Below, piece by piece: positions 19,145 through 28,679 of a stretch of 64,000 nt of DNA (position 1 is its first letter; the number at the start of each line of letters is the position of its first letter). Made by a program: the position numbers and the translations under genes. The notes below the pieces were generated by a model. That model searched no databases, had not been told where the DNA came from, and worked only from the letters and a program-made list of their open reading frames with translations. The stretch is from DATFMH01 sp035267045 (lineage in GTDB: Bacteria > Bacteroidota > Rhodothermia > Balneolales > DATFMH01), in NCBI GenBank assembly GCA_035267045.1, contig DATFMH010000238.1, positions 1 to 64,000 of the forward strand, in the 5' to 3' direction.

Positions 19145-20326
19145 TTAGTTTTGTACTTCATTATGGGGACTCTGTGCAACATCCTCGCTTTTGGGTTGAA
19201 TTGGGTAACATCCCAATATTTTTACGAAACTTGCATGTCGATCCAGTTCCTCAAGGGCTTTTGATACATCCGGATTATTGGCATTTCCCTCAATATCCAG
19301 ATAGAACAAATATTGCCACGGGACATTTGGCCGGGGACGGGATTCGAGCTTAGTCATGTTGATGCCATTATCACCTATTACTCTAAGTGAGTTCATCAGT
19401 GCCCCTTTCTGATGATTAGTAGCAATGACCAATGAGGTCTTACAGGGTAATTGTGGATCACAATACACCGGATCTCTGGCAACAATTACAAATCGCGTAT
19501 AGTTTTGGGTCTGATTGGCTATATCTCTTTCCAGAATTTGCAGGCCATATCGTTCCGCAGCCTGGGTTCCTGCTATAGCTGCTTGCGAGAGATCACCATC
19601 CTCCTGTACTTTCCTGGCTGCCATGGCAGTATCGATATACGATTCAACTTTACTATAAGGTAACCGGGATAAAAAGCGGCTGCACTGGGCTAAAGCCTGC
19701 GGATGTGAAATAATCCTTTTGATATGTGTAAGAGGTACTTTGCGAATACCTAACAGACAGTGACGGACCCTGAGTACTTCTTCACCGATGATCACCAGTG
19801 AACTATCTCCCAGTAAATCATATGTCTCATTTATGGAACCGGCAGTTGTGTTTTCTACAGGCAGGACTGCTGCATCGACTTTCCCTTCTTCAACAGCTTT
19901 ACCCGCTTCGTGAAATGTATCGAATCCGCAGGTATCAATTTTAGCATAACGTTCACTGAAATGCCGGTATGCCGTCTGATGACTGTATGAACCGACAGTA
20001 CCCTGATACGCCACGGATATTCTTTTATCTGATGGAATATCGTTATGATAATCCATTAAGGCATGAGTCTGTGATCTGACAGAGTGATTGATGATCTCCC
20101 GAAAAATCTGTTCGATAAAATAACGGTCTAATCCGGACTGACGTGCTTTGTCACCGAGTTTTGTCAGAATCTGCTCTTCTCTTTGATAATCACGTATTCT
20201 GCCTGAATTTTGTTTCTTCAGTTTAAAGACATCTTCAACAACTTTTTGGCGGTCAGCAATGGCATCTATGATTCGTTGATCAATTTCATCAAGCTGTTCT
20301 CTAATGTTTTGTAATTCTTTTTTCAT
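19145..20326 (-). CDS. pheA: Bifunctional chorismate mutase / prephenate dehydratase
   Basis: A 393-residue P-protein making phenylpyruvate from chorismate. Residues 1-90 form an AroQ-type chorismate mutase (LDEIDQRIIDAIADRQKVVE). The central part is a prephenate dehydratase domain starting at SVAYQGTVGSYSHQTAYRHF, with VLPVENTTAGSINETYDLL and the catalytic Thr region QNYTRFVIVAR. The C-terminal ACT domain begins about SLVIATNHQKGALMNSLRV and keeps the phenylalanine-binding ESRP motif (LESRPRPNVPWQYLFY). It is 29 bp after thrC in the threonine operon. Confidence 0.94.
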   Translation of the reverse strand: MKKELQNIREQLDEIDQRIIDAIADRQKVVEDVFKLKKQNSGRIRDYQREEQILTKLGDKARQSGLDRYFIEQIFREIINHSVRSQTHALMDYHNDIPSDKRISVAYQGTVGSYSHQTAYRHFSERYAKIDTCGFDTFHEAGKAVEEGKVDAAVLPVENTTAGSINETYDLLGDSSLVIIGEEVLRVRHCLLGIRKVPLTHIKRIISHPQALAQCSRFLSRLPYSKVESYIDTAMAARKVQEDGDLSQAAIAGTQAAERYGLQILERDIANQTQNYTRFVIVARDPVYCDPQLPCKTSLVIATNHQKGALMNSLRVIGDNGINMTKLESRPRPNVPWQYLFYLDIEGNANNPDVSKALEELDRHASFVKILGCYPIQPKSEDVAQSPHNEVQN

Positions 20327-20355
20327 CGTTTAAATAATTGATTGTAGGATATAAG

Positions 20356-21684
20356 TCAGATGTTTGTTACTGCGCTGTTTTCGGATTGTTCAAGCAGGAA
20401 TCTTTTAAACTTATTATAAGATGGTTCCATTAAGATGGAATGTTTTTCCCGGATCATACAATCCTTTAGTGTTTGGGGCAGATCTATCTCTTTTTTAATA
20501 ATCGGTTCTACAATATTTTTGAATTTTGCAGGATGAGCTGTTGCCATGATGATAACCGGTTTTTCAGGCTGATTAATCTTTTGCCGAAATTTCACTGCTG
20601 CCTGATATCCGATAGCCGTGTGGGGATCAAGCAAATAACCGGTTTCATCGAATACCTTTTTTATCGTTTTACGTGTTTGATTATCTGTAAACGAATACCC
20701 CTTCAGGGTAGATCGCATTTCGTCGATCGAATAATTAAAAAGATATTGGATCCTGGCCAAATTACTCGGGTCACCGACATCCATGGCATTGGAAATAGTA
20801 TTATGGGATTTTCGTGCCTTGAAAGTACCCTTTTCAAGATATTCAGGGACGACATCGTTGATATTAGTGGCAATGACAAATTGATCAACCGGCATACCCA
20901 TTTTCATAGCTAAAAGACCGGCCGTAACATTCCCCATATTTCCACTGGGAACTACAAATACCGGTGGTTCGGATTCTGATTTTTGGTATTGAGCCAATGC
21001 ATAGGCGTAGTAAATAGATTGAGGTAATAAACGTGCTATATTTATGGAATTTGCCGATGACAGGTGTATTTTTTTTCTTAAATCAGTATCAGAAAAAGCC
21101 TGTTTTACCAATCGCTGACAGTCATCAAAGTTCCCTGTTATTTCTAATGCCGTTACATTTCCGCCAACCGTAGTTAACTGTTGTTCCTGCAATTCGCTGA
21201 CTTTACCCTTTGGATAAAGCAGAAGAACAGAGACATTCTCCGTATTTTTGAAGCCTTGTGCCACGGCGCTTCCGGTATCACCGGATGTAGCTACGAGAAT
21301 CGTTATTTTACGGCCATCAGCAAGATGTTCGAATGTTTGAGCTAAGAATCTTGCACCGAAATCCTTGAAAGCCAGTGTAGGGCCATGAAATAATTCGGTA
21401 ACAAATGTTTTTGCATTTACTTTCTCAAGCGGGGCATCAAAATTAAAAGCTTTTTTTATAATAGCATGTAATGTATCCTTATCCCAGGTTTCAGAAGTAT
21501 ATGGATAAAGTAAAATTTGGGCTATTTCATGAAAAGAGTAACGTGATAGATTATCCCAAAAATCAGAGGGAAGAACCGGAACATATTCTGGCATATACAA
21601 ACCACCATCTTCAGCGAGGCCATTTATCACAGCATCACTAAAAATAACCGGTTTAGCTTTGTTATTTGTGCTGATATATTTCAT
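20356..21684 (-). CDS. thrC: Threonine synthase
   Basis: A 442-residue PLP enzyme of fold type II that converts O-phosphohomoserine to threonine. The N-terminus MKYISTNNKAKPVIFSDAV and the block LFHGPTLAFKDFGARF (PLP lysine) match ThrC; ATSGDTGSAVAQGF and PSGNMGNVTAG are the phosphate-binding loops. Length is normal for the bacterial enterobacterial-type enzyme. It follows thrB by 38 bp on the minus strand. Confidence 0.95.
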   Translation of the reverse strand: MKYISTNNKAKPVIFSDAVINGLAEDGGLYMPEYVPVLPSDFWDNLSRYSFHEIAQILLYPYTSETWDKDTLHAIIKKAFNFDAPLEKVNAKTFVTELFHGPTLAFKDFGARFLAQTFEHLADGRKITILVATSGDTGSAVAQGFKNTENVSVLLLYPKGKVSELQEQQLTTVGGNVTALEITGNFDDCQRLVKQAFSDTDLRKKIHLSSANSINIARLLPQSIYYAYALAQYQKSESEPPVFVVPSGNMGNVTAGLLAMKMGMPVDQFVIATNINDVVPEYLEKGTFKARKSHNTISNAMDVGDPSNLARIQYLFNYSIDEMRSTLKGYSFTDNQTRKTIKKVFDETGYLLDPHTAIGYQAAVKFRQKINQPEKPVIIMATAHPAKFKNIVEPIIKKEIDLPQTLKDCMIREKHSILMEPSYNKFKRFLLEQSENSAVTNI

Positions 21685-21722
21685 AAAACAGCAATTATAT
21701 TCACTCCGTAATCATCAATTTT

Positions 21723-22691
21723 CTACTGATTTTTGTCTTCCTGGTCAAATGTTACACATCCTTGTTTATTTATGGGTGAAATAAACAAACTATAGGACAA
21801 ACCAATTTCCTGTATGGCTTTCTCCATAGCTGAGCCCACCTGTGTTGCCGTATCATGTCCACGGGACAACGCAAATATAGAGGGACCGGAACCGGATATA
21901 CTGCATCCCAGGGCGCCACCGTCTAATGCTGCTTTTTTTATTATATCGAATCCGGGAATGAGTACAGAACGAATAGGCTCTATTATTTGATCGTGTAACG
22001 ACCGGCCGATTAAGTCATAATCGTTTTTGAATAAACCCGCTACCAACGCGCCGACATTACCCCATTGTGATACGGCGTCAGCCAAACGGACTTCCTTACG
22101 AAGGATTTTGCGAGTGTCTTCTGTCCTGATCTCAATTTCTGGATGGATGACTGTACAGAATATATCATCAGGTGTTGGCAGTTCTATAACATCGAGAGGA
22201 TTATTACTTCTGACAAAGATGAAACCGCCCAATAAAGAAGCCGTGGCATTGTCGGCGTGGGATGCACCACATGATACATATTCACCGGCCACTGCAAAAG
22301 GCAATAATTCTTTTTTGGAATATGGATCACCAAGTAAATGATTCGCTGCTACTACAGCGGCAACCGCACTTGCCGCACTTGATCCCAGACCGCTACCGAG
22401 GGGCATATTTTTATAAAGTTCAAGTTCTATGCCTGTATTATCAGATATATCCAATGACTTCAATAAGCTTGAAGCTGCTACTCCGGCTGTATTTTTATGG
22501 GCGTCCAGTGGTAAATCAGCGTTATTCCCATGAATAGCAATGATTTTGACACCGGGTTGCTTACCAAACCGTGCGACAATTTCATCACCCGGTTCATTGA
22601 TGGCAAATCCCATAACATCAAAGCCGCAGCCGACATTGGCAACACTACCGGGAGCATATGCTCTTACTTCCTGTATCTCTTTATCATTCAT
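21723..22691 (-). CDS. thrB: Homoserine kinase
   Basis: A 322-residue GHMP-family kinase that phosphorylates homoserine. The N-terminal AYAPGSVANVGCGFDVMGFA and the ATP loop MPLGSGLGSSAASAVAA are diagnostic. The C-terminal motif GCSISGSGPSIFAL is GHMP motif 3. The gene is 24 bp after the aspartate kinase and 38 bp before thrC. Its substrate must come from a homoserine dehydrogenase encoded elsewhere. Confidence 0.95.
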   Translation of the reverse strand: MNDKEIQEVRAYAPGSVANVGCGFDVMGFAINEPGDEIVARFGKQPGVKIIAIHGNNADLPLDAHKNTAGVAASSLLKSLDISDNTGIELELYKNMPLGSGLGSSAASAVAAVVAANHLLGDPYSKKELLPFAVAGEYVSCGASHADNATASLLGGFIFVRSNNPLDVIELPTPDDIFCTVIHPEIEIRTEDTRKILRKEVRLADAVSQWGNVGALVAGLFKNDYDLIGRSLHDQIIEPIRSVLIPGFDIIKKAALDGGALGCSISGSGPSIFALSRGHDTATQVGSAMEKAIQEIGLSYSLFISPINKQGCVTFDQEDKNQ

Positions 22692-22715
22692 ATCATTAGA
22701 ATGATGTTACAATGT

Positions 22716-24119
22716 TTAAATTATTGATTCAAAATGATTAACAGAGAAGAAAGTTTTATGTAAAGAACGGATTGCATTCGGCTCATCTTTTTGTGAAATG
22801 AGAAGAGAAATATTCCGCTCAGATGATCCCTGGGCTATTGCTGCAATATTAATATGCTTATCTCCGAGTGTCTTAAATACCTGGCCGGCAATACCCGGTG
22901 TGTTACGCATATTATCACCAACAACTGCAACAATACACATCGACGGTTCAAGAATGACCGGTTCTATTTGTTCTTGTACAATTTCCTCACGGAATTCATA
23001 TTCCAGGGCCCTCCGGGCTTCATCGGCATATTTCGACAGAACGGCGAAGCAGACAGTATATTCGGAAGAAGCTTGTGTAATCATAATGATATTTATTCCT
23101 TTATCAGCCATAGACTTAAATATCCGTGCAGCTATGCCGTTTACTCCTATCATGCCACCTCCTTTAAGTGTCAGCAGTGCAATGTTTTCAATAGATGAAA
23201 TACCTTTTATGAATCCATTGCTATGCTGTGATTTCCTTGTAATCCAGGTTCCGGTATGCTCAGGATTGAACGTGTTCAGAAGATTTACCGGTATTCCCGC
23301 TTTCATTGCAGGTTGTATGGTAGGAGGGAAGATCACCTTAGCTCCAAAATGTGACAATTCCATGGCTTCTTCATACGAACAGGATGGAATTGTGAATGCA
23401 TCTTTAACCTTTTGCGGATTAGCAGTCATTAAGCCATCCACATCCGACCATATTTCGATGACGTCACTATTAAGTGCTACTCCAAGGAGTGAGGCCGTTA
23501 AATCCGAACCACCGCGGCCCAAAGTGGTAGTTTCCCCATTTTCGGTGGCAGCGATAAAGCCGGTTACGATTTGAATATTATTTTTATCCTTAAAATATGA
23601 GCGTATACATTTGTAGGTATCTTCAAATAAGACATTAGCGGAACCAAAACGAACATCCGTTCTAATGAATGATCTCGCATCAGCAAAATCAGCCGCTATA
23701 TCACTGTCATGCAGAAAACGACTAATGATAAATGCAGAAAACCGTTCTCCGAAACCGAGGATAAAATCTTGTGTCCTATGTGTAATTTCCCGAACAAGGT
23801 AAACACCATTTAGGACATCTTCCAATTCATTGAAAGTGACTTTAAATTTTGCCAGTGCTTCACTCTGATGATATACGGATATTCCATCCTGGATAATCCG
23901 TATATGTTTTTGCTCGATATCATTTAGAAGCTGCACATAACTTTGATCACCTGAAGCGGCGAGTCCGGAGCAGGTTAGTAGTGAGTCGGTAACGCCTTTA
24001 AATGCTGATACTACAACGGAAAGGGGTCCCTCTGACCGTTTTTTTTCGATTATACGTATTACCTGAGAGAGAGCGTTGAGTGAACCGACTGATGATCCAC
24101 CGAATTTTAATATGCGCAT
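22716..24119 (-). CDS. Monofunctional aspartate kinase of ThrA type, no homoserine dehydrogenase domain
   Basis: A 467-residue aspartate kinase, first gene of the threonine operon. It has MRILKFGGSSVGSLNAL, the TTLGRGGSDLTASLLG active-site loop and two ACT subdomains (GGGMIGVNGIAARIF and VVGDNMRNTPGIAGQVF). These ACT sequences and the ending AIRSLHKTFF resemble bifunctional ThrA proteins just before their homoserine dehydrogenase half. Here the chain stops 11 residues later and thrB begins 24 bp on, so the dehydrogenase half is absent. It may be a natural single-domain form or a deletion derivative. Regulation by threonine or lysine through the ACT domains is expected from the family. Confidence 0.9.
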   Translation of the reverse strand: MRILKFGGSSVGSLNALSQVIRIIEKKRSEGPLSVVVSAFKGVTDSLLTCSGLAASGDQSYVQLLNDIEQKHIRIIQDGISVYHQSEALAKFKVTFNELEDVLNGVYLVREITHRTQDFILGFGERFSAFIISRFLHDSDIAADFADARSFIRTDVRFGSANVLFEDTYKCIRSYFKDKNNIQIVTGFIAATENGETTTLGRGGSDLTASLLGVALNSDVIEIWSDVDGLMTANPQKVKDAFTIPSCSYEEAMELSHFGAKVIFPPTIQPAMKAGIPVNLLNTFNPEHTGTWITRKSQHSNGFIKGISSIENIALLTLKGGGMIGVNGIAARIFKSMADKGINIIMITQASSEYTVCFAVLSKYADEARRALEYEFREEIVQEQIEPVILEPSMCIVAVVGDNMRNTPGIAGQVFKTLGDKHINIAAIAQGSSERNISLLISQKDEPNAIRSLHKTFFSVNHFESII

Positions 24120-24353
24120 ATTTACCTGACGTGTTAGAATTTAATAAATCACTATTAATTGGAGTTCGAGAACTTTTTTGTAAATACCTTGCCTGATCAA
24201 GGAGAGAAATTAAGTTATTTGTGTTAGCAGATAATCGAACACTTCTGCTTTACTAACCATGATAACGAGGATTCGAATGGTACATTGATAAAGCAAAAGT
24301 ATATGAAAAAAATTATTTATGCTACTAATTATTAATGACTTGTATCAAGACTT
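24120..24353 (-). other. Gap between ilvD and the threonine operon
   Basis: This 234-bp A/T-rich gap lies upstream of the aspartate kinase on the minus strand. It presumably holds that operon's promoter. A 16-codon frame (24260-24210, minus) ends with Thr-Gln-Ile-Thr but lacks a ribosome-binding site, and there is no strong terminator hairpin, so I do not call an attenuator. Confidence 0.45.
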
Positions 24354-26069
24354 TTATACTTTTGGTTCTGTTTCAACATTGATCAACCCTGTTGCATCCG
24401 TTACACAACCTTTTGAGGCAGATGATACAAGCTGAGCATATTTATAGAGTGATCCGTTCTGTACCCTAAGTTGCGGTTGCTTCCATTTTTTCCTTCGTTC
24501 GTCCAATTCATCATCAGAAAGGTCAACGGAGATCCTATGTTCAACACTGTCTATTGTTACCATATCGCCATCCTGAATCAGAGCAATCGGGCCACCCACC
24601 TGGGCCTCAGGTGTAACGTGACCTATTACAAAACCATGAGTACCGCCGGAAAAACGTCCGTCTGTTATTAAAGCTACACTTTTACTTAAACCGGCTCCAA
24701 CTATGGCTGCTGTAATAGACAACATTTCGCGCATGCCGGGTCCGCCTTTCGGTCCTTCATAACGAATGACCACCACATCACCTTCATTAATTTTCCCATT
24801 TTGAATAGCTTCTAAACTATCCTCTTCTGAATCAAAGACACGGGCGGGACCGGTAAATTTATCACCTTCTTTACCTGTTATTTTAGCCACAGCACCTTCG
24901 GGGGATAAATTACCATATAAGATATCGATATGGCCTGTATTTTTTATGGGATCTGATATTGGATGAACAATAGATTGATCTTCCAGGAGATCCGGTAACG
25001 TTTCCAAATTTTCTTCAAGTGTTTTTCCTGTTACCGTCAGGCACGATCCATCCAGAAAACCTTCCCGTATTAATAATTTCTGTACAGCCGGAACACCTCC
25101 GACATTATAAAGGTCTTCCATTACATATTTGCCACTGGGTTTTAAATCAGCCAGGTAGGGCGTTTTTTTACTAATATCCTGAAAGTCATCAATCGTAAAA
25201 TCCACACCTGCCGTATGAGCCATAGCCAATAAATGAAGTACAGCATTTGTTGAACCACCCAGGGCTATGACAATGGTAACAGCATTTTCAAATGCTTTGC
25301 GGGTCATGATGTCAAGAGGTTTGATATCTTTTTTGAGGAGGTTATAAATAGCTTTTCCAGCCGCTTCACATTCTTTCAATTTCCTTTTGTTTTGAGCCGG
25401 TATTGAAGAGCTGTATGGTAAACTCATACCCATAGTTTCAATGGCGGAAGCCATAGTATTGGCCGTATACATTCCGCCACAAGCACCGGCACCGGGGCAA
25501 GCGTGATGCAAAACCAGTTGCATTTCATCCTTATCAATTTCCTTCGACAGATATTGTCCATAAGATTCGAATGCTGAAACAATATCTAGTTTTTGTCCAT
25601 TTAAATTACCGGGATGTATCGTTCCGCCATACACCATTATAGATGGACGATTTACCCGGGCCATGGCCATAATAGATCCGGGCATATTCTTATCACAACC
25701 TGCAATAGTAATATTTGCATCATACCATTGTGCTTTCATTACTGTTTCAATGGAATCGGCAATAATATCCCTGGAGGGTAGGGAATATTTCATTCCCTGG
25801 GTCCCCATCGAAATGCCATCACTTACTCCAATAGTATTGAATATGAATCCAATAAGGTTACTGCTTTCCACACTATTTTTAATATGGGCGGCAAAATCGT
25901 TCAGGTGCATATTGCATGTATTGCCTTCCCAGCCGGTACTGGCAATTCCAACCTGTGCCTTATTCATATCATCATCAGACAGACCCACACCATAAAGCAT
26001 GGCCTGTGATCCTACCTGTGATTCAGCCTGTGTTAATCTCTTACTGTATTTGTTTAATTCCTCATTCAT
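24354..26069 (-). CDS. ilvD: Dihydroxy-acid dehydratase
   Basis: A 571-residue Fe-S dehydratase that forms the 2-keto acids of valine and isoleucine. Cluster ligands are the cysteines in [18 protein letters not shown] and [11 protein letters not shown]. The C-terminal half has [18 protein letters not shown]. Length is typical of the longer IlvD form. The gene is on the minus strand, divergent from ilvB, and so completes the branched-chain pathway from outside the main operon. The N-terminus lacks a targeting peptide, consistent with a cytoplasmic enzyme. Confidence 0.95.
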   Translation of the reverse strand: MNEELNKYSKRLTQAESQVGSQAMLYGVGLSDDDMNKAQVGIASTGWEGNTCNMHLNDFAAHIKNSVESSNLIGFIFNTIGVSDGISMGTQGMKYSLPSRDIIADSIETVMKAQWYDANITIAGCDKNMPGSIMAMARVNRPSIMVYGGTIHPGNLNGQKLDIVSAFESYGQYLSKEIDKDEMQLVLHHACPGAGACGGMYTANTMASAIETMGMSLPYSSSIPAQNKRKLKECEAAGKAIYNLLKKDIKPLDIMTRKAFENAVTIVIALGGSTNAVLHLLAMAHTAGVDFTIDDFQDISKKTPYLADLKPSGKYVMEDLYNVGGVPAVQKLLIREGFLDGSCLTVTGKTLEENLETLPDLLEDQSIVHPISDPIKNTGHIDILYGNLSPEGAVAKITGKEGDKFTGPARVFDSEEDSLEAIQNGKINEGDVVVIRYEGPKGGPGMREMLSITAAIVGAGLSKSVALITDGRFSGGTHGFVIGHVTPEAQVGGPIALIQDGDMVTIDSVEHRISVDLSDDELDERRKKWKQPQLRVQNGSLYKYAQLVSSASKGCVTDATGLINVETEPKV

Positions 26070-26580
26070 ATTTCTGAAAAACCCTTCAACTATATAACTA
26101 AATGTTTAGATGTTTTAATAGGATGAAGCACAAAATCTAAGTCCTAATATGAATTTTTGTCTTCCTGGTTTAATGGCGTGACCAATTTACTTTCACCTTT
26201 CTGAAATAAAGTAATTACAATAATTTATCTGGAAATATTTTCCCAACTAATTGAGGCGAAAAGGATTATGGCAGAAAAAGCCACTAAAAAATGAACAAAA
26301 ATTGACTAAACGTTATCCAATTATTTTATAACTACAAATATAATGGATAAATGTATAATACAAATACAGATGATAGAATCAATAGGTAATTACAAATTAA
26401 TTGATAAAAAAAGATCAAGAAAAAAAATATGTTTTAAAAATGTACGTAATAAAATTAGAAAAGCGCTTCCAAGATAAAAATCAAAAAAAATCTAATAAAA
26501 ACTATAATTTCTTCTTGACACATAAGATCCTGTTTAATACGTTAAGTACAGTTGGAAAAGTTAAATAAAGCAGTAATATC
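26070..26580. other. Divergent regulatory region between ilvD and ilvB
   Basis: About 510 bp, strongly A/T-rich, without a gene. It contains AAGCGCTT at 26461-26468. A candidate ilvB promoter is TTGACA at 26515-26520 followed 17 bp later by TACGTT at 26538-26543, close to the Bacteroidota TAnnTTTG pattern. The ilvD promoter is not evident. Confidence 0.5.
26515..26543 (+). promoter_or_regulatory. Candidate promoter of the ilv-leu operon
   Basis: TTGACA (26515-26520), a 17-bp spacer, then TACGTT (26538-26543) resembling TAnnTTTG. It would place transcription start near 26550, just ahead of the leader ORF. Confidence 0.45.
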
Positions 26581-26805
26581 TTGGTCGATAATACATCATA
26601 TCATGCATACAATATTCGCATTGACAGTATCATTACTGCCAAATGGGAAGTGTCTAAAAGTGATTTTCTGTTAACTGCTTTAGCAATTATTATATCCTCT
26701 ATAATACTACGACTATCGATTCTAACCCTATCTATGGTCCTGGGAATTATTGTAGGAATAATCTCTGGCCTAATTCTACTAATTCTAATACGAATTATCA
26801 GCTAA
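26581..26805 (+). CDS. Branched-chain-rich leader peptide of the ilv operon
   Basis: The frame ending at TAA 26803-26805 is the leader. From the CTG at 26668 onward, 45 codons hold 15 Ile, 12 Leu and 2 Val. Eight of the 12 Leu codons are CTA, which is rare in neighbouring genes; Ile ATA and Arg CGA also occur. The start is uncertain: TTG 26581 (74 residues), GTG 26650 or ATG 26734 (23 residues, 16 of them Leu/Ile/Val) are possible, none with a clear Shine-Dalgarno sequence. Amino-acid and codon composition, location between promoter and ilvB, and the alternative RNA structures that overlap its 3' end point to a ribosome-stalling sensor. A small two-helix membrane protein is the alternative reading. 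Confidence 0.75.
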   Translation: MVDNTSYHAYNIRIDSIITAKWEVSKSDFLLTALAIIISSIILRLSILTLSMVLGIIVGIISGLILLILIRIIS

Positions 26806-26912
26806 CATATCGCCAGAGGTTGTTCTACAATGATCAATTAAATTTCCAATAAAAAATGAACTTTGAAGAATGACCTCTGGCGGGAACGGTACGTCCCAAA
26901 AAACGAGGTCTT
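26761..26912 (+). promoter_or_regulatory. Four-segment translational attenuator before ilvB
   Basis: Segment 1 (26761-26769, inside the leader) is complementary to segment 2 (26812-26820) over 9 bp with one wobble pair. Segment 2 extended (26811-26830) pairs with segment 3 (26863-26882) over about 19 bp including two wobbles and a mismatch. Segment 3 (gacctc, 26872-26877) also pairs with segment 4 (gaggtc, 26905-26910), which contains the ilvB ribosome-binding site. 1:2 permits 3:4, and 2:3 excludes 3:4. No U-tract follows 3:4, so control of translation rather than termination is inferred. A ribosome stalled in segment 1 would free the ilvB start; one reaching the stop at 26805 would cover segment 2 and hide it. 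Confidence 0.75.
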
Positions 26913-28679
26913 ATGAATAATCAAGCAACACAACTTAAGAAACAACGCTTCGAAGGCAGTCAAGAATCATCTTATAATGAATATCAAGGTCAGGAACAGG
27001 TACTTTCCGGATCTGAGATATTAATTAAAACACTATTAGACCTGGATGTAGATACCATATTTGGTTATCCGGGTGGAGCAGTATTACCCATCTACGATAC
27101 TTTATATCAAAATGAAGAACTTCGCCATATTCTGATTCGTCACGAACAGGGAGGTACTCATGCCGCAGACGGATATGCAAGGGCTACCGGTAAACCCGGT
27201 GTTGTGTTGGTAACATCCGGACCCGGAGGTACGAATACCGTTACAGGGATTGCAACTGCAGCAATAGATTCTATTCCCTTAGTTGTTTTTACCGGGCAGG
27301 TACCAACAAATATGATTGGTAATGATGCCTTTCAGGAAGCTGATATTGTAGGTATAACGCGTCCTATTACCAAACAGAATTATCTTGTCAAGGATGTAAA
27401 TGACCTGGAATACACGATACGGGAAGCTTTTCATATTGCAACGACCGGTAAACCGGGACCCGTACTGATCGATCTTCCCAAAAATATGGTAATGAGTAAA
27501 GGGATATATACAGGGAAGCGTAAAGTTTCTGTTCCCAGTTATCGCCCGGTTACGAAAGGGCATCACAGTCAAATAACTAAGGCAGCTGATTTACTTAGTA
27601 ACGCAAAACGTCCTTTAATCTATGCCGGTGGTGGTGTTTTACGTGCCGAGGCATGGGAAGAGTTGACTGCTTTTGCAGAAAGGACGAATATACCTGTAAC
27701 AACTACACTTATGGGTTTGGGATGTTTTCCCGAAAGCAAACCACAGTCTTTAGGAATGCTCGGAATGCACGGCACATATTATGCAAATATGGCAATGACC
27801 GAGTGCGATGTTCTTTTAGCCGTTGGTGCCCGGTTTGATGACCGGGTAACCGGACGACTGGATGGTTTTTCACCCAACTCACGTAAAATTCATATTGACA
27901 TAGATCCATCCTGTATCTCCAAAAATGTTCCCGTTGAAGTACCGATTGTCGGTGATGTTAAAAATGTCCTCCCTAACATAGACAAGCATACCCAAAAACC
28001 CGATATAGATGAGTGGTGGACGTCGCTCAATAAATGGAAAAAAGAACACCCGCTGCAATCACCTAAAGCTGAAGATCATATTAAGCCACAACATATGATA
28101 GAGGCTATATCTGAAGTTACAAAAGGGGAAGCCATTGTTGTCACGGATGTAGGACAACATCAAATGTGGGCGGCTCAATTGTATAAATATAATCATCCCC
28201 GTTCGTTCATCACTTCAGGTGGACTGGGAACAATGGGGTATGGTTTCCCGGCAGCAATGGGCGCGGCGGTTGCAAAACCTGATCGCCCGGTTGTCTGTAT
28301 TACAGGGGATGGCGGCTTTCAGATGACATTGTTTGAATTGGCTACCTGTGTTGAAAATAAAATACCGGTAAAAATAGCCATTATGAATAACGGTTATTTA
28401 GGTATGGTCAGACAATGGCAGGAATTATTCTTCGGTAAAAGATATTCACATACCAATCTTAAAAACGGGAACCCTGATTTTGTCAAACTCGCGGAAAGCT
28501 ATGGTGCTGTGGGATTAAGAGCCAGCAGGCCTGATGAAATGATGGAGGTACTGCAAAAAGCTATGGCCATCGATGACCGACCCGTTGTAATGGATTTTAT
28601 AGTTGATGAAGAGGAAAATTGCTATCCGATGGTGCCCACCGGTGCAGCATTGAATGAAATGGTGGAGGGAGATCAGTGA
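26913..28679 (+). CDS. ilvB: Acetolactate synthase large subunit
   Basis: A 588-residue thiamine-diphosphate enzyme catalysing the first common step of valine, leucine and isoleucine synthesis. TPP-binding residues include the glutamate in LIRHEQGGTHAADGYARA and the GDGGFQM...NNGYLGM motif near the C-terminus. The N-terminal block VDTIFGYPGGAVLPIYD is typical. It has a 30-residue Gln-rich leader ahead of the core. The ATG is 3 nt after the gaggt ribosome-binding site that the upstream RNA structure can hide. It overlaps ilvN by 4 bp. Confidence 0.96.
   Translation: MNNQATQLKKQRFEGSQESSYNEYQGQEQVLSGSEILIKTLLDLDVDTIFGYPGGAVLPIYDTLYQNEELRHILIRHEQGGTHAADGYARATGKPGVVLVTSGPGGTNTVTGIATAAIDSIPLVVFTGQVPTNMIGNDAFQEADIVGITRPITKQNYLVKDVNDLEYTIREAFHIATTGKPGPVLIDLPKNMVMSKGIYTGKRKVSVPSYRPVTKGHHSQITKAADLLSNAKRPLIYAGGGVLRAEAWEELTAFAERTNIPVTTTLMGLGCFPESKPQSLGMLGMHGTYYANMAMTECDVLLAVGARFDDRVTGRLDGFSPNSRKIHIDIDPSCISKNVPVEVPIVGDVKNVLPNIDKHTQKPDIDEWWTSLNKWKKEHPLQSPKAEDHIKPQHMIEAISEVTKGEAIVVTDVGQHQMWAAQLYKYNHPRSFITSGGLGTMGYGFPAAMGAAVAKPDRPVVCITGDGGFQMTLFELATCVENKIPVKIAIMNNGYLGMVRQWQELFFGKRYSHTNLKNGNPDFVKLAESYGAVGLRASRPDEMMEVLQKAMAIDDRPVVMDFIVDEEENCYPMVPTGAALNEMVEGDQ

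Noticed and set aside
24210..24260. Short minus-strand frame ending Thr-Gln-Ile-Thr upstream of the aspartate kinase, a possible threonine leader peptide
   Set aside because: It has only two Thr codons, no Shine-Dalgarno sequence and no clear competing hairpins or terminator after it.
26883..26903. Hairpin gggaacg/cgtccc just before ilvB as a transcription terminator
   Set aside because: It is followed by an A run, not a T run, on the coding strand; it fits better as an inner hairpin in the loop of the 3:4 structure.
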